From Allobacillus halotolerans (GTDB lineage Bacteria > Bacillota > Bacilli > Bacillales > Alkalibacillaceae), in assembly GCF_028743495.1 (NCBI RefSeq), contig NZ_CP117968.1: 64,000 nucleotides of DNA; one strand, written 5' to 3'. Made by a program: the position numbers and the translations under genes. Shown here one piece after another: positions 34,045-41,651 of this stretch (positions are counted from its first letter, which is position 1; each line of letters begins with the position of its first letter). Below the pieces are notes generated by a model. The model saw nothing but the letters and a program-made list of their open reading frames with translations. It ran no database searches and was not told where the DNA came from.

Positions 34045-35331
34045 CTAATCGCTTATTAATAAGTCTGTAGGTGTAACACCTATTTCTGTGGAAATTTCGA
34101 TATACTTATTTTTGTATTCCTGGTTTTCATTAAAAAAACTGTGAAGATTAACTTGTGCTGTATTAGGGAAATACTTGTATTTATCAAAAACACTGTTTAA
34201 GGTCGAAACTATTAATTCGTTAAGTCCTTTTTCTTTAATATATGTTATTACTAACCTATAGTTAGCGTTCCCCCATCCAAAGTCATCAATTAGACGCTCA
34301 GTAAAAACGCTTTTTTCAAAGACCTTTGAAAATCCAAATTGATCAAAGAACCTAATATCCTTTTCTGTAAGATTATCATACTTGGGATTAATCACTCTTT
34401 GGAAAACTTCCTTATGCTCTGATTTTTCAATAAGATTATGTCTAAAAAGTTCTGATAAGACCGAATAGCAATTTATATAACTTGGTATTCTCTCATACCA
34501 TAAATTTCGTATAAACTCGGAATCACTATATAAGAGACCTACCTTATGTGGATAAACGTTAATAAAGCCATCAAATAAATATTCGTTCGTTTTCATATAG
34601 TTAAATACAGATCGTTCCCATGTTTCATTAATATGTATAAGATCATTCCAAAATTGTAGAAATGTTGATTCATCATCATCACTGCTAATAATAATGATAA
34701 AGTCATTGCAATAATGCCTATCTTCTTCTAAAAATAACTGGTGTAACCTACTACAAAATGTTTCAATTTCACTTTCTTCAATACCATGCATTATTTCACT
34801 TATCAATTGATCAGTAGGTTTACCTATAGAATTATATGCAATATCATAATGCCTTTTGATCTTTAATAAAATCGAATCCATATTCCCATTTACAGCAAAT
34901 TTCCCCATATTAGAAGAGATAAACAACCATAAAGTTTCAACATGAGCATAGTCTATTTTATTTCTTTTTGAATGAGCAGAATCATTTCTTCTGTCTTTCC
35001 AGTAAGAAACTTGCCTTCGCAAATCATCTGATATTGAGAAAATTACTTTTCTTGCATCTGTTCTCTTAATACATTCTAAAGTTTCGGTATCCCATCTATC
35101 ATCATTTCTTAAATTGGAAGCTATTCTTTCCCATTCTCTCTCATGAATATTGTCTGGCTTTGAAGAATTTAATATTTTCCATCTTACTACAGACAAAAAT
35201 CCCATAAATGAAGTCAATATTGACGCCCTATACGCTCCTGCTTTATAGCAAACTATAGATTCTTTAAATAGACTCAATGATTCTGAATCAATGTTTTGTT
35301 TTTCCAGCCAATCTTCAAAATACAGTTTCAT
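34045..35331 (-). CDS. Unknown protein with HEPN-like motif (428 aa)
   Basis: Not recognised. An N-terminal helical region (SLFKESIVCYKAGAYRASI, LSVVRWKIL) is followed by R115-N-D-S-A-H120 in KDRRNDSAHSKRNKI, the RNxxxH-type motif of HEPN RNases, then DYAHVETLWLFISSNMGKF. The arrangement fits an N-terminal HEPN-like domain of about 150 residues; the remaining 270 residues are unknown, with aromatic and acidic patches. It is translated 1 base after its partner at 35333-36190, with AAGGGGAAG as ribosome site. The pair lies inside the rlmH-linked cassette. Confidence 0.55.
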   Translation of the reverse strand: MKLYFEDWLEKQNIDSESLSLFKESIVCYKAGAYRASILTSFMGFLSVVRWKILNSSKPDNIHEREWERIASNLRNDDRWDTETLECIKRTDARKVIFSISDDLRRQVSYWKDRRNDSAHSKRNKIDYAHVETLWLFISSNMGKFAVNGNMDSILLKIKRHYDIAYNSIGKPTDQLISEIMHGIEESEIETFCSRLHQLFLEEDRHYCNDFIIIISSDDDESTFLQFWNDLIHINETWERSVFNYMKTNEYLFDGFINVYPHKVGLLYSDSEFIRNLWYERIPSYINCYSVLSELFRHNLIEKSEHKEVFQRVINPKYDNLTEKDIRFFDQFGFSKVFEKSVFTERLIDDFGWGNANYRLVITYIKEKGLNELIVSTLNSVFDKYKYFPNTAQVNLHSFFNENQEYKNKYIEISTEIGVTPTDLLISD

Positions 35332-35332
35332 A

Positions 35333-36190
35333 TTAACTTCCCCTTATATAACCCTTGTTTTCTATTAACCTATAATAAGTAATAATTACACTGGTATAAT
35401 ACTGCATCATCCAGTCATACCATATTTCTCTACTATACCCCGTAATTTGCTTCTGGTTATTATGACGTATATTAAATTGATTCACTACCTCGAAAATTAA
35501 TTTATCATGTGAATTTTTATTTACCTCGTATTCATTATTTAATAATTCCTTTAGATTCTCCCTAAGAGGTTCTAATATATCAGCTAAAATATTTATAGCT
35601 TTCTTTTTAGACTCTTCATTCGAGTTAAATCTATAAAACATCTTGACTGAAGTTTGTAATTGTTCCATAACACCTTCATTTATCGTTTTGGGGACATCCG
35701 TTTGCAACAAGGCATTCACTGCTTCATTGGATTGTTCCATTATAAAACCCAGCTTTTCATCCAAATAGTACCCATTTTTATACCGTTTCAATAAATTATT
35801 AATTAGCGTTGTAAACTCTTCTTGATGTTCCCTTTTTTCAAATTTGTCATTACCAAAGTCATAAAAGCCAATATGCTTATATAAGATCTCTATTAAAGTA
35901 AACAACTCTTCTTCACTATAATAAATATAATTCTTATGTATAGGGTAAATATTGTCACTTTCTAATTGATTTATAAAAAAGACCTCTGGCGTTGGAGCCA
36001 TTGAAGGTGGATAAACTTGATATTGATTATTACTGAAACTTTCAACTCCCCACACACCTTTAAATGCTACATCAAAAAGCTCTCTGTTATCAAAATATTT
36101 ATAGGTTTGAAAAAAATAGCGTCTTAGATCATCTAAATCAAAACTAAATTCATTGTTTAGTAGTTTCTTCCTTTTTATATAGTATTGCAT
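35333..36190 (-). CDS. Unknown partner protein with C-terminal HEPN-like region (285 aa)
   Basis: Not recognised. The N-terminal third is Phe/Tyr-rich (SFDLDDLRRYFFQTYKYF; VYPPSMAPTPEVFFINQLE), the middle helical and acidic. The C-terminus NQFNIRHNNQKQ, then SREIWYDWMMQYYTSVIITYYRLI, has R242-H243 in the pattern xIRHxxxxQ followed by a long amphipathic helix, similar to C-terminal HEPN-like regions of abortive-infection proteins. The ATG follows GAGGAGGAAAAAA. It is the first of a two-gene unit with 34045-35331. Confidence 0.5.
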   Translation of the reverse strand: MQYYIKRKKLLNNEFSFDLDDLRRYFFQTYKYFDNRELFDVAFKGVWGVESFSNNQYQVYPPSMAPTPEVFFINQLESDNIYPIHKNYIYYSEEELFTLIEILYKHIGFYDFGNDKFEKREHQEEFTTLINNLLKRYKNGYYLDEKLGFIMEQSNEAVNALLQTDVPKTINEGVMEQLQTSVKMFYRFNSNEESKKKAINILADILEPLRENLKELLNNEYEVNKNSHDKLIFEVVNQFNIRHNNQKQITGYSREIWYDWMMQYYTSVIITYYRLIENKGYIRGS

Positions 36191-36528
36191 TTTTTTCCTC
36201 CTCTTTTAGTATTAACCCTAATTATTATCACAAAATATTTTTGTGACTTAATTACAATATTTTGAATAGGTAGTTATCTACTGAAGTATAATTCAACTTT
36301 TTACATTTAAAAAGAGCATACTCTAAGATCAAAAAACCTTTTCATGTATTTTGATTAATCTGACTCCCTGCATCATGATGGGGCAATTTTTTCTCCATCA
36401 ATTAATTAATCTTCATCAACTTTTAACTTTTATCAAACCAAATACATCCATACAATGATTGTTGTCTTTTTAAACTGATAGCATCTCTCGCTGAGGCATG
36501 TTGGACTGTAGAAAACAGTTAAAAATCT
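36191..36528. other. Gap between the two minus-strand operons
   Basis: 338 AT-rich bases that should contain the promoter of the HEPN-like pair and the end of the AAA+ operon. No strong stem-loop is visible; I see no gene. Confidence 0.5.
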
Positions 36529-38073
36529 TTAGTATCCTTTTATAATTTTACTTATCAAAACTCGTTTAATGTCACGAATATTACCAACATCTCTAACGTC
36601 TGTATTTTTAACTTTTTCAATGAACTGAGGGGATAAATCTATAGCTAATGATTCCTCAGCTTTTTTAACTTTATCTACAAAGTTATCTACAAAAAAATCA
36701 ACAAATTCTTTCTTCTCAATATCGGATAATGGACTAAACTCACATACTAAATCTAAGCGTGATTGTAATTCTGCTGGGATTTCCTTATAAAACTGAGTTT
36801 TATCTAAATTTGATGTGAATATTATAATGTAGCCGTCAACGTCATGTTCTCTTGATAAGGAGTCGGTAAATACTCCATCTTCAAGTAGTTCAAGAAAAAA
36901 GTTAAATATTTGTTTATTTGCCTTTTCAAATTCATCGCATAGTATTACACCAGCCCTGCTCTTTATTATTTTACTACTTAGTTCACCCTCTTCTGATCCT
37001 ATATAACCTCTTGGACTACCAATGAGACTGTTTAATGCATCTTGACTACTATAATTACCAAAGTTAATTTTTACCAGTGAAGTGTTTGGTTTTAATTGAT
37101 TCTTTAACATGGAAGCAAATTCTGATTTCCCCAATCCTGTGTCTCCTAATAGAAAAATAGATAAGACTTTCTTCTCCTTAATTCGATTTAACAAAATAAA
37201 GTTTCTGATAGAATTAGGCAATTGATCTTTAAATTTTTTATGTCCAAAAAGATTATTTGAAATCCCTTCTATCAACTTATTAACTTTATCTTTATTTAAA
37301 TCAACAATTTTCACTGTTTTATCTTCTAACATTTCTTCTTCATCAGTCTCTATTGGAATTAAATCTTCAATAGGGTGTACATTATCAAAAACTAATCTAA
37401 AAACTTCTAAAGTTTCTTTTACTTGATCAATCTGAGTAATCACCTTGAAGTTAGGATTTTCAATCATTATTTTCTCTGCATAATATATAAGGTTTGAATT
37501 GTCTTTTATTGCAGAAACAAGAGATGTTATATCAACGAAAATATGTTTTTCATCTTTTTCGCTTTTCTTAATCTCCTTTAAGAGAATATCATTGATTTGA
37601 CTAAAACTAACCAGAGGTATTTCCTTGTCGTTTAAGTATTGAATTAAATTTTCTAATTCATGTGAATTTTTGTAGGAATATAAATGAATTCTTTTGAAGG
37701 GAACAGTCTTTGTCATCAAATCAAAAATTTCTTGTTCTTCATCGGTTCGGATTGGGTATAAAGGTACTTTCTCTTTAAATAACAGATAAAAGATATCCAT
37801 TGCCTTTTCTGATAAAGATTCCTTTATGATAAACTGTGTTTTCTCATTCGCAGGAATAAAATTATTTATAGCTGGCATTAAATCAGCAGTATGTATAATT
37901 AAATATTCAACTAAATTTGATACATCTATAATAGAATCAGGATTTTCTTCAAGTAAATCCCTTGTTTCTTGAAAAATAAATGGATTTATAATATATCCAT
38001 CATCTTCTTTTTTTTTATAAAAAGATTCAAATTCATCTCTATTCTTATAGGTATATAAAGTAAACCTCTGCAT
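36529..38073 (-). CDS. ClpB-like AAA+ ATPase with duplicated N-terminal domain (514 aa)
   Basis: The C-terminal half is an AAA+ module of the ClpA/B D2 type: Walker A GDTGLGKS (310-317), Walker B VILCDEFEKAN (376-386), sensor-1 FTSN (419-422) and Arg finger in AELQSRLD (about 434-441), with the ClpB-like pore-side segment SPRGYIGSEEGELSSKI. The N-terminal half is not a Clp N-domain but two related copies of a roughly 107-residue domain: RFTLYTYKNRDEF ... IIDVSNLVEYL ... PLYPI (3-108) and RIHLYSYKNSHEL ... FVDITSLVSAI ... VHPI (128-235). It is encoded 3 bases after a 309-aa protein. The ATPase could remodel a target or signal to an effector upon infection (inference). Confidence 0.75.
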   Translation of the reverse strand: MQRFTLYTYKNRDEFESFYKKKEDDGYIINPFIFQETRDLLEENPDSIIDVSNLVEYLIIHTADLMPAINNFIPANEKTQFIIKESLSEKAMDIFYLLFKEKVPLYPIRTDEEQEIFDLMTKTVPFKRIHLYSYKNSHELENLIQYLNDKEIPLVSFSQINDILLKEIKKSEKDEKHIFVDITSLVSAIKDNSNLIYYAEKIMIENPNFKVITQIDQVKETLEVFRLVFDNVHPIEDLIPIETDEEEMLEDKTVKIVDLNKDKVNKLIEGISNNLFGHKKFKDQLPNSIRNFILLNRIKEKKVLSIFLLGDTGLGKSEFASMLKNQLKPNTSLVKINFGNYSSQDALNSLIGSPRGYIGSEEGELSSKIIKSRAGVILCDEFEKANKQIFNFFLELLEDGVFTDSLSREHDVDGYIIIFTSNLDKTQFYKEIPAELQSRLDLVCEFSPLSDIEKKEFVDFFVDNFVDKVKKAEESLAIDLSPQFIEKVKNTDVRDVGNIRDIKRVLISKIIKGY

Positions 38074-38076
38074 AAA

Positions 38077-39006
38077 TTATTCACCTTTTTTTTTGAACCA
38101 ATTTAGTATTTTTTTATACCATGGATTTCTTCGTGCTTGTTCTTCTTTCTCTTCACTAAAGTTTACATTCTGTATAATAGCAATAACATCAATAAAAACA
38201 AAACTTCTATTCTGATTACTTTGTCCAGGCTGATTTGGTTTATCTTGATACGCACTTGAAATTACCTTTTCTTCTTGCCGATCATCTTTCTGCGACTGTT
38301 GTTTGAGTCCTATATCATATAAGTAGTTAAATGTATTTGTGTTGATCTTTTCTTCTTCAACAATTCCTTTATAGACTCCAATAATAGAGACTCTTCCGAT
38401 AGTGATATCATCAATATTATAATTACTTTCAAATTCATTTTCTAATTCCATAGGTATTTTAATTACTATCATTTCTGAGGAATTTGGCATTTGTCCATAT
38501 AGTAAGTATGAATAGTCTTTTAGCATGGAAGTTATTAAGTTATTTACATCTACACCTTCTACCCGAAAATCTTTTAATGCATTGCTTCTGAATATTTTCA
38601 GTTCTCTTAAATTCTCTTCATTCAATATCCGCAATTTAACATTATCAACCTTAACCAAATCCCCCTCAGAACATGCAGTAAAATCCTCTATTACTTTGCT
38701 TCTTTTATCAATCTGTTTTAGTAATATGGACTTTGTTGTTTTTACATCAAGAGATTCTACCATTTTTGAGGAGTTTGTCTGTTTTTCTGTTAGCTGTGTA
38801 CCCATATAACTCTTAATCGATGCTAAATTGTCTAATGCGGTTGAAATAGAGGAATTTGCCGAAACTGAATTTGTATTCTCAGAGGAGGAACTGTTTTCCC
38901 TTTGGATAGATGATAGAATGACATTATTTATCATCATAGATATTTCATACACCTTCGAAAAATTTATATAATAAATATTAAAAACCTTTTTTAGCTCTGA
39001 AGACAT
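38077..39006 (-). CDS. Unknown AAA+-associated protein (309 aa)
   Basis: Not firmly recognised; the overall pattern is loosely reminiscent of DUF6414-type proteins. The N-terminus KVFNIYYINFSKVYEISMMINNVILSS is followed by a Ser/Asn-rich linker (ENSSSSENTNSVSANSS). Next come a mixed domain (SEGDLVKVDNVKLRILNEENL, ALKDFRVEGVDVNNLITSML, ITIGRVSIIGVYKG) and a Gln/Asn-rich linker, and the chain ends in FVFIDVIAIIQNVNFSEEK and a basic tail WYKKILNWFKKKGE that could touch membrane or nucleic acid. The ATG follows TTGGAGGGTTAATAA. It is the first gene of the operon with the duplicated-N AAA+ ATPase, so they likely work together. Confidence 0.55.
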   Translation of the reverse strand: MSSELKKVFNIYYINFSKVYEISMMINNVILSSIQRENSSSSENTNSVSANSSISTALDNLASIKSYMGTQLTEKQTNSSKMVESLDVKTTKSILLKQIDKRSKVIEDFTACSEGDLVKVDNVKLRILNEENLRELKIFRSNALKDFRVEGVDVNNLITSMLKDYSYLLYGQMPNSSEMIVIKIPMELENEFESNYNIDDITIGRVSIIGVYKGIVEEEKINTNTFNYLYDIGLKQQSQKDDRQEEKVISSAYQDKPNQPGQSNQNRSFVFIDVIAIIQNVNFSEEKEEQARRNPWYKKILNWFKKKGE

Positions 39007-39411
39007 TTATTAACCCTCCAATGTTATTTTAAGAGTGAATCATTCCTAATTGATTTACAAGATTTGCATATGAAATATCACTATTCTATTATACCAATAA
39101 TCTATTTTGTTATCATTTGACTACACTTATTGATACAATTAAAGCTAGAAATCAAAATAAGTCTATCCAATACAGTAACCTCGTCTATGATTCAATAATA
39201 TTAAACGTTTCCTCTTCCTTCACAAATGTTGTATTTGTCTTTCGATTGATTGAAAAGGGAACTCCCTCAGTAATTTAATAGCACCCAAGAAAAGTTGTTT
39301 ATTTATCTTCTCTTAAAGAAGGAAATAAATTTCATACAACTTTTTTATTACAACAAAGATTGAATCCATAAAAACAAATAACTACAGTAGCTGAACAATT
39401 CCTCAATTCCT
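39007..39411. other. Gap upstream of the AAA+ operon
   Basis: About 400 AT-rich bases holding the promoter of the minus-strand AAA+ operon and a long imperfect hairpin, AAAAGTTGTTTATTTATC ... ACAACTTTTTT at about 39287-39341. No gene seen. Confidence 0.45.
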
Positions 39412-39530
39412 TGTAACTGCTAAACTAAATTGAACAGTTTCTGCTCGATAAAAATGAACACTTTCTATCAAATAAACCCGAACTCAGCTAAACTAAAAAA
39501 GTATGAAAAATAGTTAGTAGTTTGGGGGAT

Positions 39531-39862
39531 ATGAAGGTGTTGAAATTAGAAATGATCTTAGAGGTACATCAACTGAAGAAGCAGGGTTTCAAGGTAGCTG
39601 CAATTGCAAGAAAGTGTAATTTATCGAGGACAACTGTTTATGAGTATCTTGAAAAAGATTTACATGAGGTGTTTGATTGGATAGAGATTCTGAAGACAAG
39701 AAAAAGAAAGTTAGATCCCTACCGAGAACATATTCTTGCTTGGCTGAAAGAACATCCAGATCTTTCTGCTTCTCAAATCCAGGATTGGTTAGAAGAACGA
39801 TGTTCTTTTAGGAATGTAGGTGACAACACAGTTCGCACTTTTGTACGAGAACTTTTTAGCCA
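39531..39862 (+). pseudogene. istA: istA, N-terminal fragment
   Basis: The ATG at 39531 follows TTTGGGGGAT. About 110 residues of IstA are recognisable: LEMILEVHQLKKQGFKVAAIA with the HTH RKCNLSRTTVYEYLEKD, then ILAWLKEHPDLSASQIQDWLEE and TVRTFVRELF. Full IstA is about 400-500 residues with a DDE domain; that catalytic part is deleted. The frame then runs into an inverted istB piece. Confidence 0.8.
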
Positions 39863-40385
39863 GTTTAAATCCTTCAGTTGCTTGAGTTGCCTTTCACTTA
39901 GAGATGGCAGTTCTTTAATGTCGAATTCATTGATGTTTTTTTGAAATGGGAATGCAATGAGGCTTTTAATCTAATATTCTTGGGCCCACCTGGGGGCGGT
40001 AAGAAACATTATTGGGTTAGGTTTAGACGCTATTCATAAGGGACAGCGTCTTTCATTCATTACAATGGGCGATTTGACTTCCATTTTGAAATCGGAAGAT
40101 TACCTACGGAAATCACAACTCAAATTGAGGCGTATTCGAGAAGCCGATTTGATTATTATTGATGATCTTATGTATATGGCAATGGATCAGAATGAGGCAA
40201 ACTTATTCTTTCATTTATTCAATCACCTATACGAACGGAGCTCAATCATATTAACCTCCAATAAAGGACCTGATGAATGGGGAGAGCTACTTGGTGACCA
40301 AGGAATAACAACGGCGATCCTAGATCGCCTCCTCCATCGCTCAGAGGTTGTTCATTTAAATGGGTCCAGTCATCGTTTAATATAG
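39857..40385 (+). pseudogene. istB: istB, scrambled and frameshifted
   Basis: Bases 39857-39952 read on the minus strand as PFQKNINEFDIKELPSLSER, then QLKQLKDL, an N-terminal piece of IstB that has been inverted. From about 39955 the plus strand continues NLIFLGPPGGGKKH, a damaged Walker A (GPPGVGKTH expected). A frameshift follows, then FITMGDLTSILKSEDYL, ADLIIIDDLMYMAMD and DRLLHRSEVVHLNGSSHRLI to the stop. The helper ATPase is non-functional. Confidence 0.8.
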
Positions 40386-40458
40386 GCAATCTTTGTTTCA
40401 AGAGAAAAGTGTTCAAAATTAATGAGCAGAAAATGTACATTTCTACTTGACGGTTACA

Positions 40459-40562
40459 TTACTTCAGATTCCACGTCACCGTGGATACCCTTGCCCTTGA
40501 TTATGTGCCTATCGCTACCAGGTCGCATTCGGGACTTTCACCCATTAGAATTCACCCATGCC
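40459..40562 (-). ncRNA. Group II intron 5' fragment (domain I)
   Basis: On the minus strand the sequence reads GGGTGAAAGTCCCGAATGCG, then ACCTGGTAGCGATAGGCAC, AAGGGCAAGGGTATCC, and GACGTGGAATCTGAAG. This resembles the 5' domain I region of bacterial group II introns (GTGAAAGTCC and CTGAAGGAAG words). It stops at the right end of the IS21 element (40458), so only a scrap remains and no maturase is present. Confidence 0.5.
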
Positions 40563-40571
40563 GTGCAAACC

Positions 40572-40597
40572 AAAAAAAGCCACCCATCGAGGGTGAC
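40572..40597 (-). terminator. Terminator of the pentapeptide gene
   Basis: A stem GTCACCC-TCGAT-GGGTGGC followed by TTTTTTT on the minus strand. Confidence 0.85.
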
Positions 40598-40600
40598 TCT

Positions 40601-41329
40601 TCATATATTATCTACATACTTAGTATTAATTTCATTAGATCCATTTTTTGTCTGGAATTCCCTTTTTAAAAATGAAACTAAATAGCTTAACGTATAAAAA
40701 TTTTTATAAACTTTTCTTGTAGCAATATCTAAGCCTAGTATTATTTCCTCTTCAGTAAATATGTTCAATAGCTTCATAATGTTTAGAGTGTTATAACGTT
40801 TTTTCTTATTAAACATCAAAGTTTGAGAATTCTTTATTTTTTCATTATTCAAAGCTTTTAAAATAGAATCTTCTAGCTCATTACTTAGTTCAAGAGTAGG
40901 CAACGAATTTAATAAAGTTAATCCCACTGTATCTGCATTAATACCTCTTGCTGACTTTAAACTTGTGTTAACAAAAAATACATTTTCAAAAGTAGCTCTT
41001 GTAAAGTCAGTTTTATCCAGTTTGGTATTTAAGAATATAACATCTTTAAATTTCGCACTTTTAAAACGGCTTCCTTTTAGGTTAGCATTTTTAAATTCAG
41101 AACCAATAAAAAGGGCACCATTGAATCCACAATATTTCATTATCACCTTGTAAAAATTAGTATATTTAAAAGCCGAGCGAGTAAATCTTGTATTATAAGA
41201 ATTACTTTTTTCGAAGTTTTTATAGATAAATTCCCTGTCGGTTCTTATTTTATTGTTATAGCTAAAAAATTTATTATATTTCTGTTTTTTTACTTTCTTT
41301 TGAAAAAAACCTTTTCTATTAATAGACAT
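40601..41329 (-). CDS. Pentapeptide-repeat protein (242 aa)
   Basis: The ATG at 41329 is chosen because TTGGAGT lies 6-7 bases upstream; an in-frame start four codons earlier overlaps this site. Residues about 45-130 form pentapeptide repeats of the A(D/N)LxX/F type: TRFTRSAFKYTNF, CGFNGALFIGSEFKNANLKGSRFKSAKF, TKLDKTDFTRATFENVFF, a right-handed quadrilateral beta-helix. The N-terminus is very basic and the C-terminal 100 residues are helical and unknown. Pentapeptide proteins include DNA mimics (Qnr-like) and toxin-associated scaffolds; no role is assigned. It is the last gene before rlmH in the cassette. Confidence 0.7.
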   Translation of the reverse strand: MSINRKGFFQKKVKKQKYNKFFSYNNKIRTDREFIYKNFEKSNSYNTRFTRSAFKYTNFYKVIMKYCGFNGALFIGSEFKNANLKGSRFKSAKFKDVIFLNTKLDKTDFTRATFENVFFVNTSLKSARGINADTVGLTLLNSLPTLELSNELEDSILKALNNEKIKNSQTLMFNKKKRYNTLNIMKLLNIFTEEEIILGLDIATRKVYKNFYTLSYLVSFLKREFQTKNGSNEINTKYVDNI

Positions 41330-41356
41330 TAAAAACTCCAATAATTTTCACAATAT

Positions 41357-41467
41357 CTAATTAATCCTTACCCCGCACAATTGAGAGGTAGTAAAGACAG
41401 TTAAAACCTTTACAACAATAAGGCTAACAAAACCAATAACAGTTGCTATTTCACCAATAGTTCCCAT
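41357..41467 (-). CDS. Possible 36-aa hydrophobic peptide
   Basis: A short frame reads MGTIGEIATVIGFVSLIVVK then VLTVFTTSQLCGVRIN-stop, one membrane helix with a short polar tail. A good ribosome site (GGAAGGGG) lies ten bases before the ATG, and its upstream region on the same strand is a long structured stretch (GCCCTGCTCCGCTCAATCG..GATTGAG; GGCTAAAAG). This resembles type I toxins (TxpA/BsrG-like) or holin-like peptides in size and layout, but the sequence is not diagnostic and no antisense RNA is proven. Confidence 0.4.
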   Translation of the reverse strand: MGTIGEIATVIGFVSLIVVKVLTVFTTSQLCGVRIN

Positions 41468-41630
41468 TATAGGCACCACCCCTTCCATGTGTTCAAAGAC
41501 TTTTAGCCCTCAGTCCGTCCGTAGACCGTCTTGATTTCTCAATCTCTCGATTGAGCGGAGCAGGGCATATATATTTTAACATATTTCACTGCTAGTTACA
41601 ATTACTAAAGTTTAAATTCCCGCTTTATTA

Positions 41631-41651
41631 TCACTTATGATACGGCTCCCC
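41631..41651 (-). repeat. SCC-like attachment site in rlmH 3' end
   Basis: The last codons of rlmH, GGG GAG CCG TAT CAT AAG TGA, carry the TATCATAAgT core known from the staphylococcal orfX/SCC attachment site (GAAGCATATCATAAATGA type). The direct repeat is at 33958-33978. Confidence 0.75.

Larger units (their letters stand above)
39412..40458 (+). mobile_element. Decayed IS21-type insertion sequence
   Basis: The ends are TGTAACTGCTAAACTAAATT on the left and, inverted, TGTAACCGTCAAGTAGAAAT on the right, each followed inside by the repeated terminal words TGAACA(N)TTTCTGCTC and TGAACACTTT. That is the multiple-terminal-repeat structure of the IS21 family. Inside are a truncated istA, an inverted scrap of istB and a frameshifted istB 3' half. 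At about 1.05 kb it is less than half of normal length. It cannot transpose by itself. A second, inverted fragment of its right end is at 20777-21027. Confidence 0.85.

Noticed and set aside
20700..41600. Cassette chromosome recombinase (ccrA/B/C) or tyrosine integrase to explain the rlmH-linked insertion
   Set aside because: I searched all long frames in the accessory region; none has a serine- or tyrosine-recombinase signature. The element must be ccr-less or mobilised in trans.
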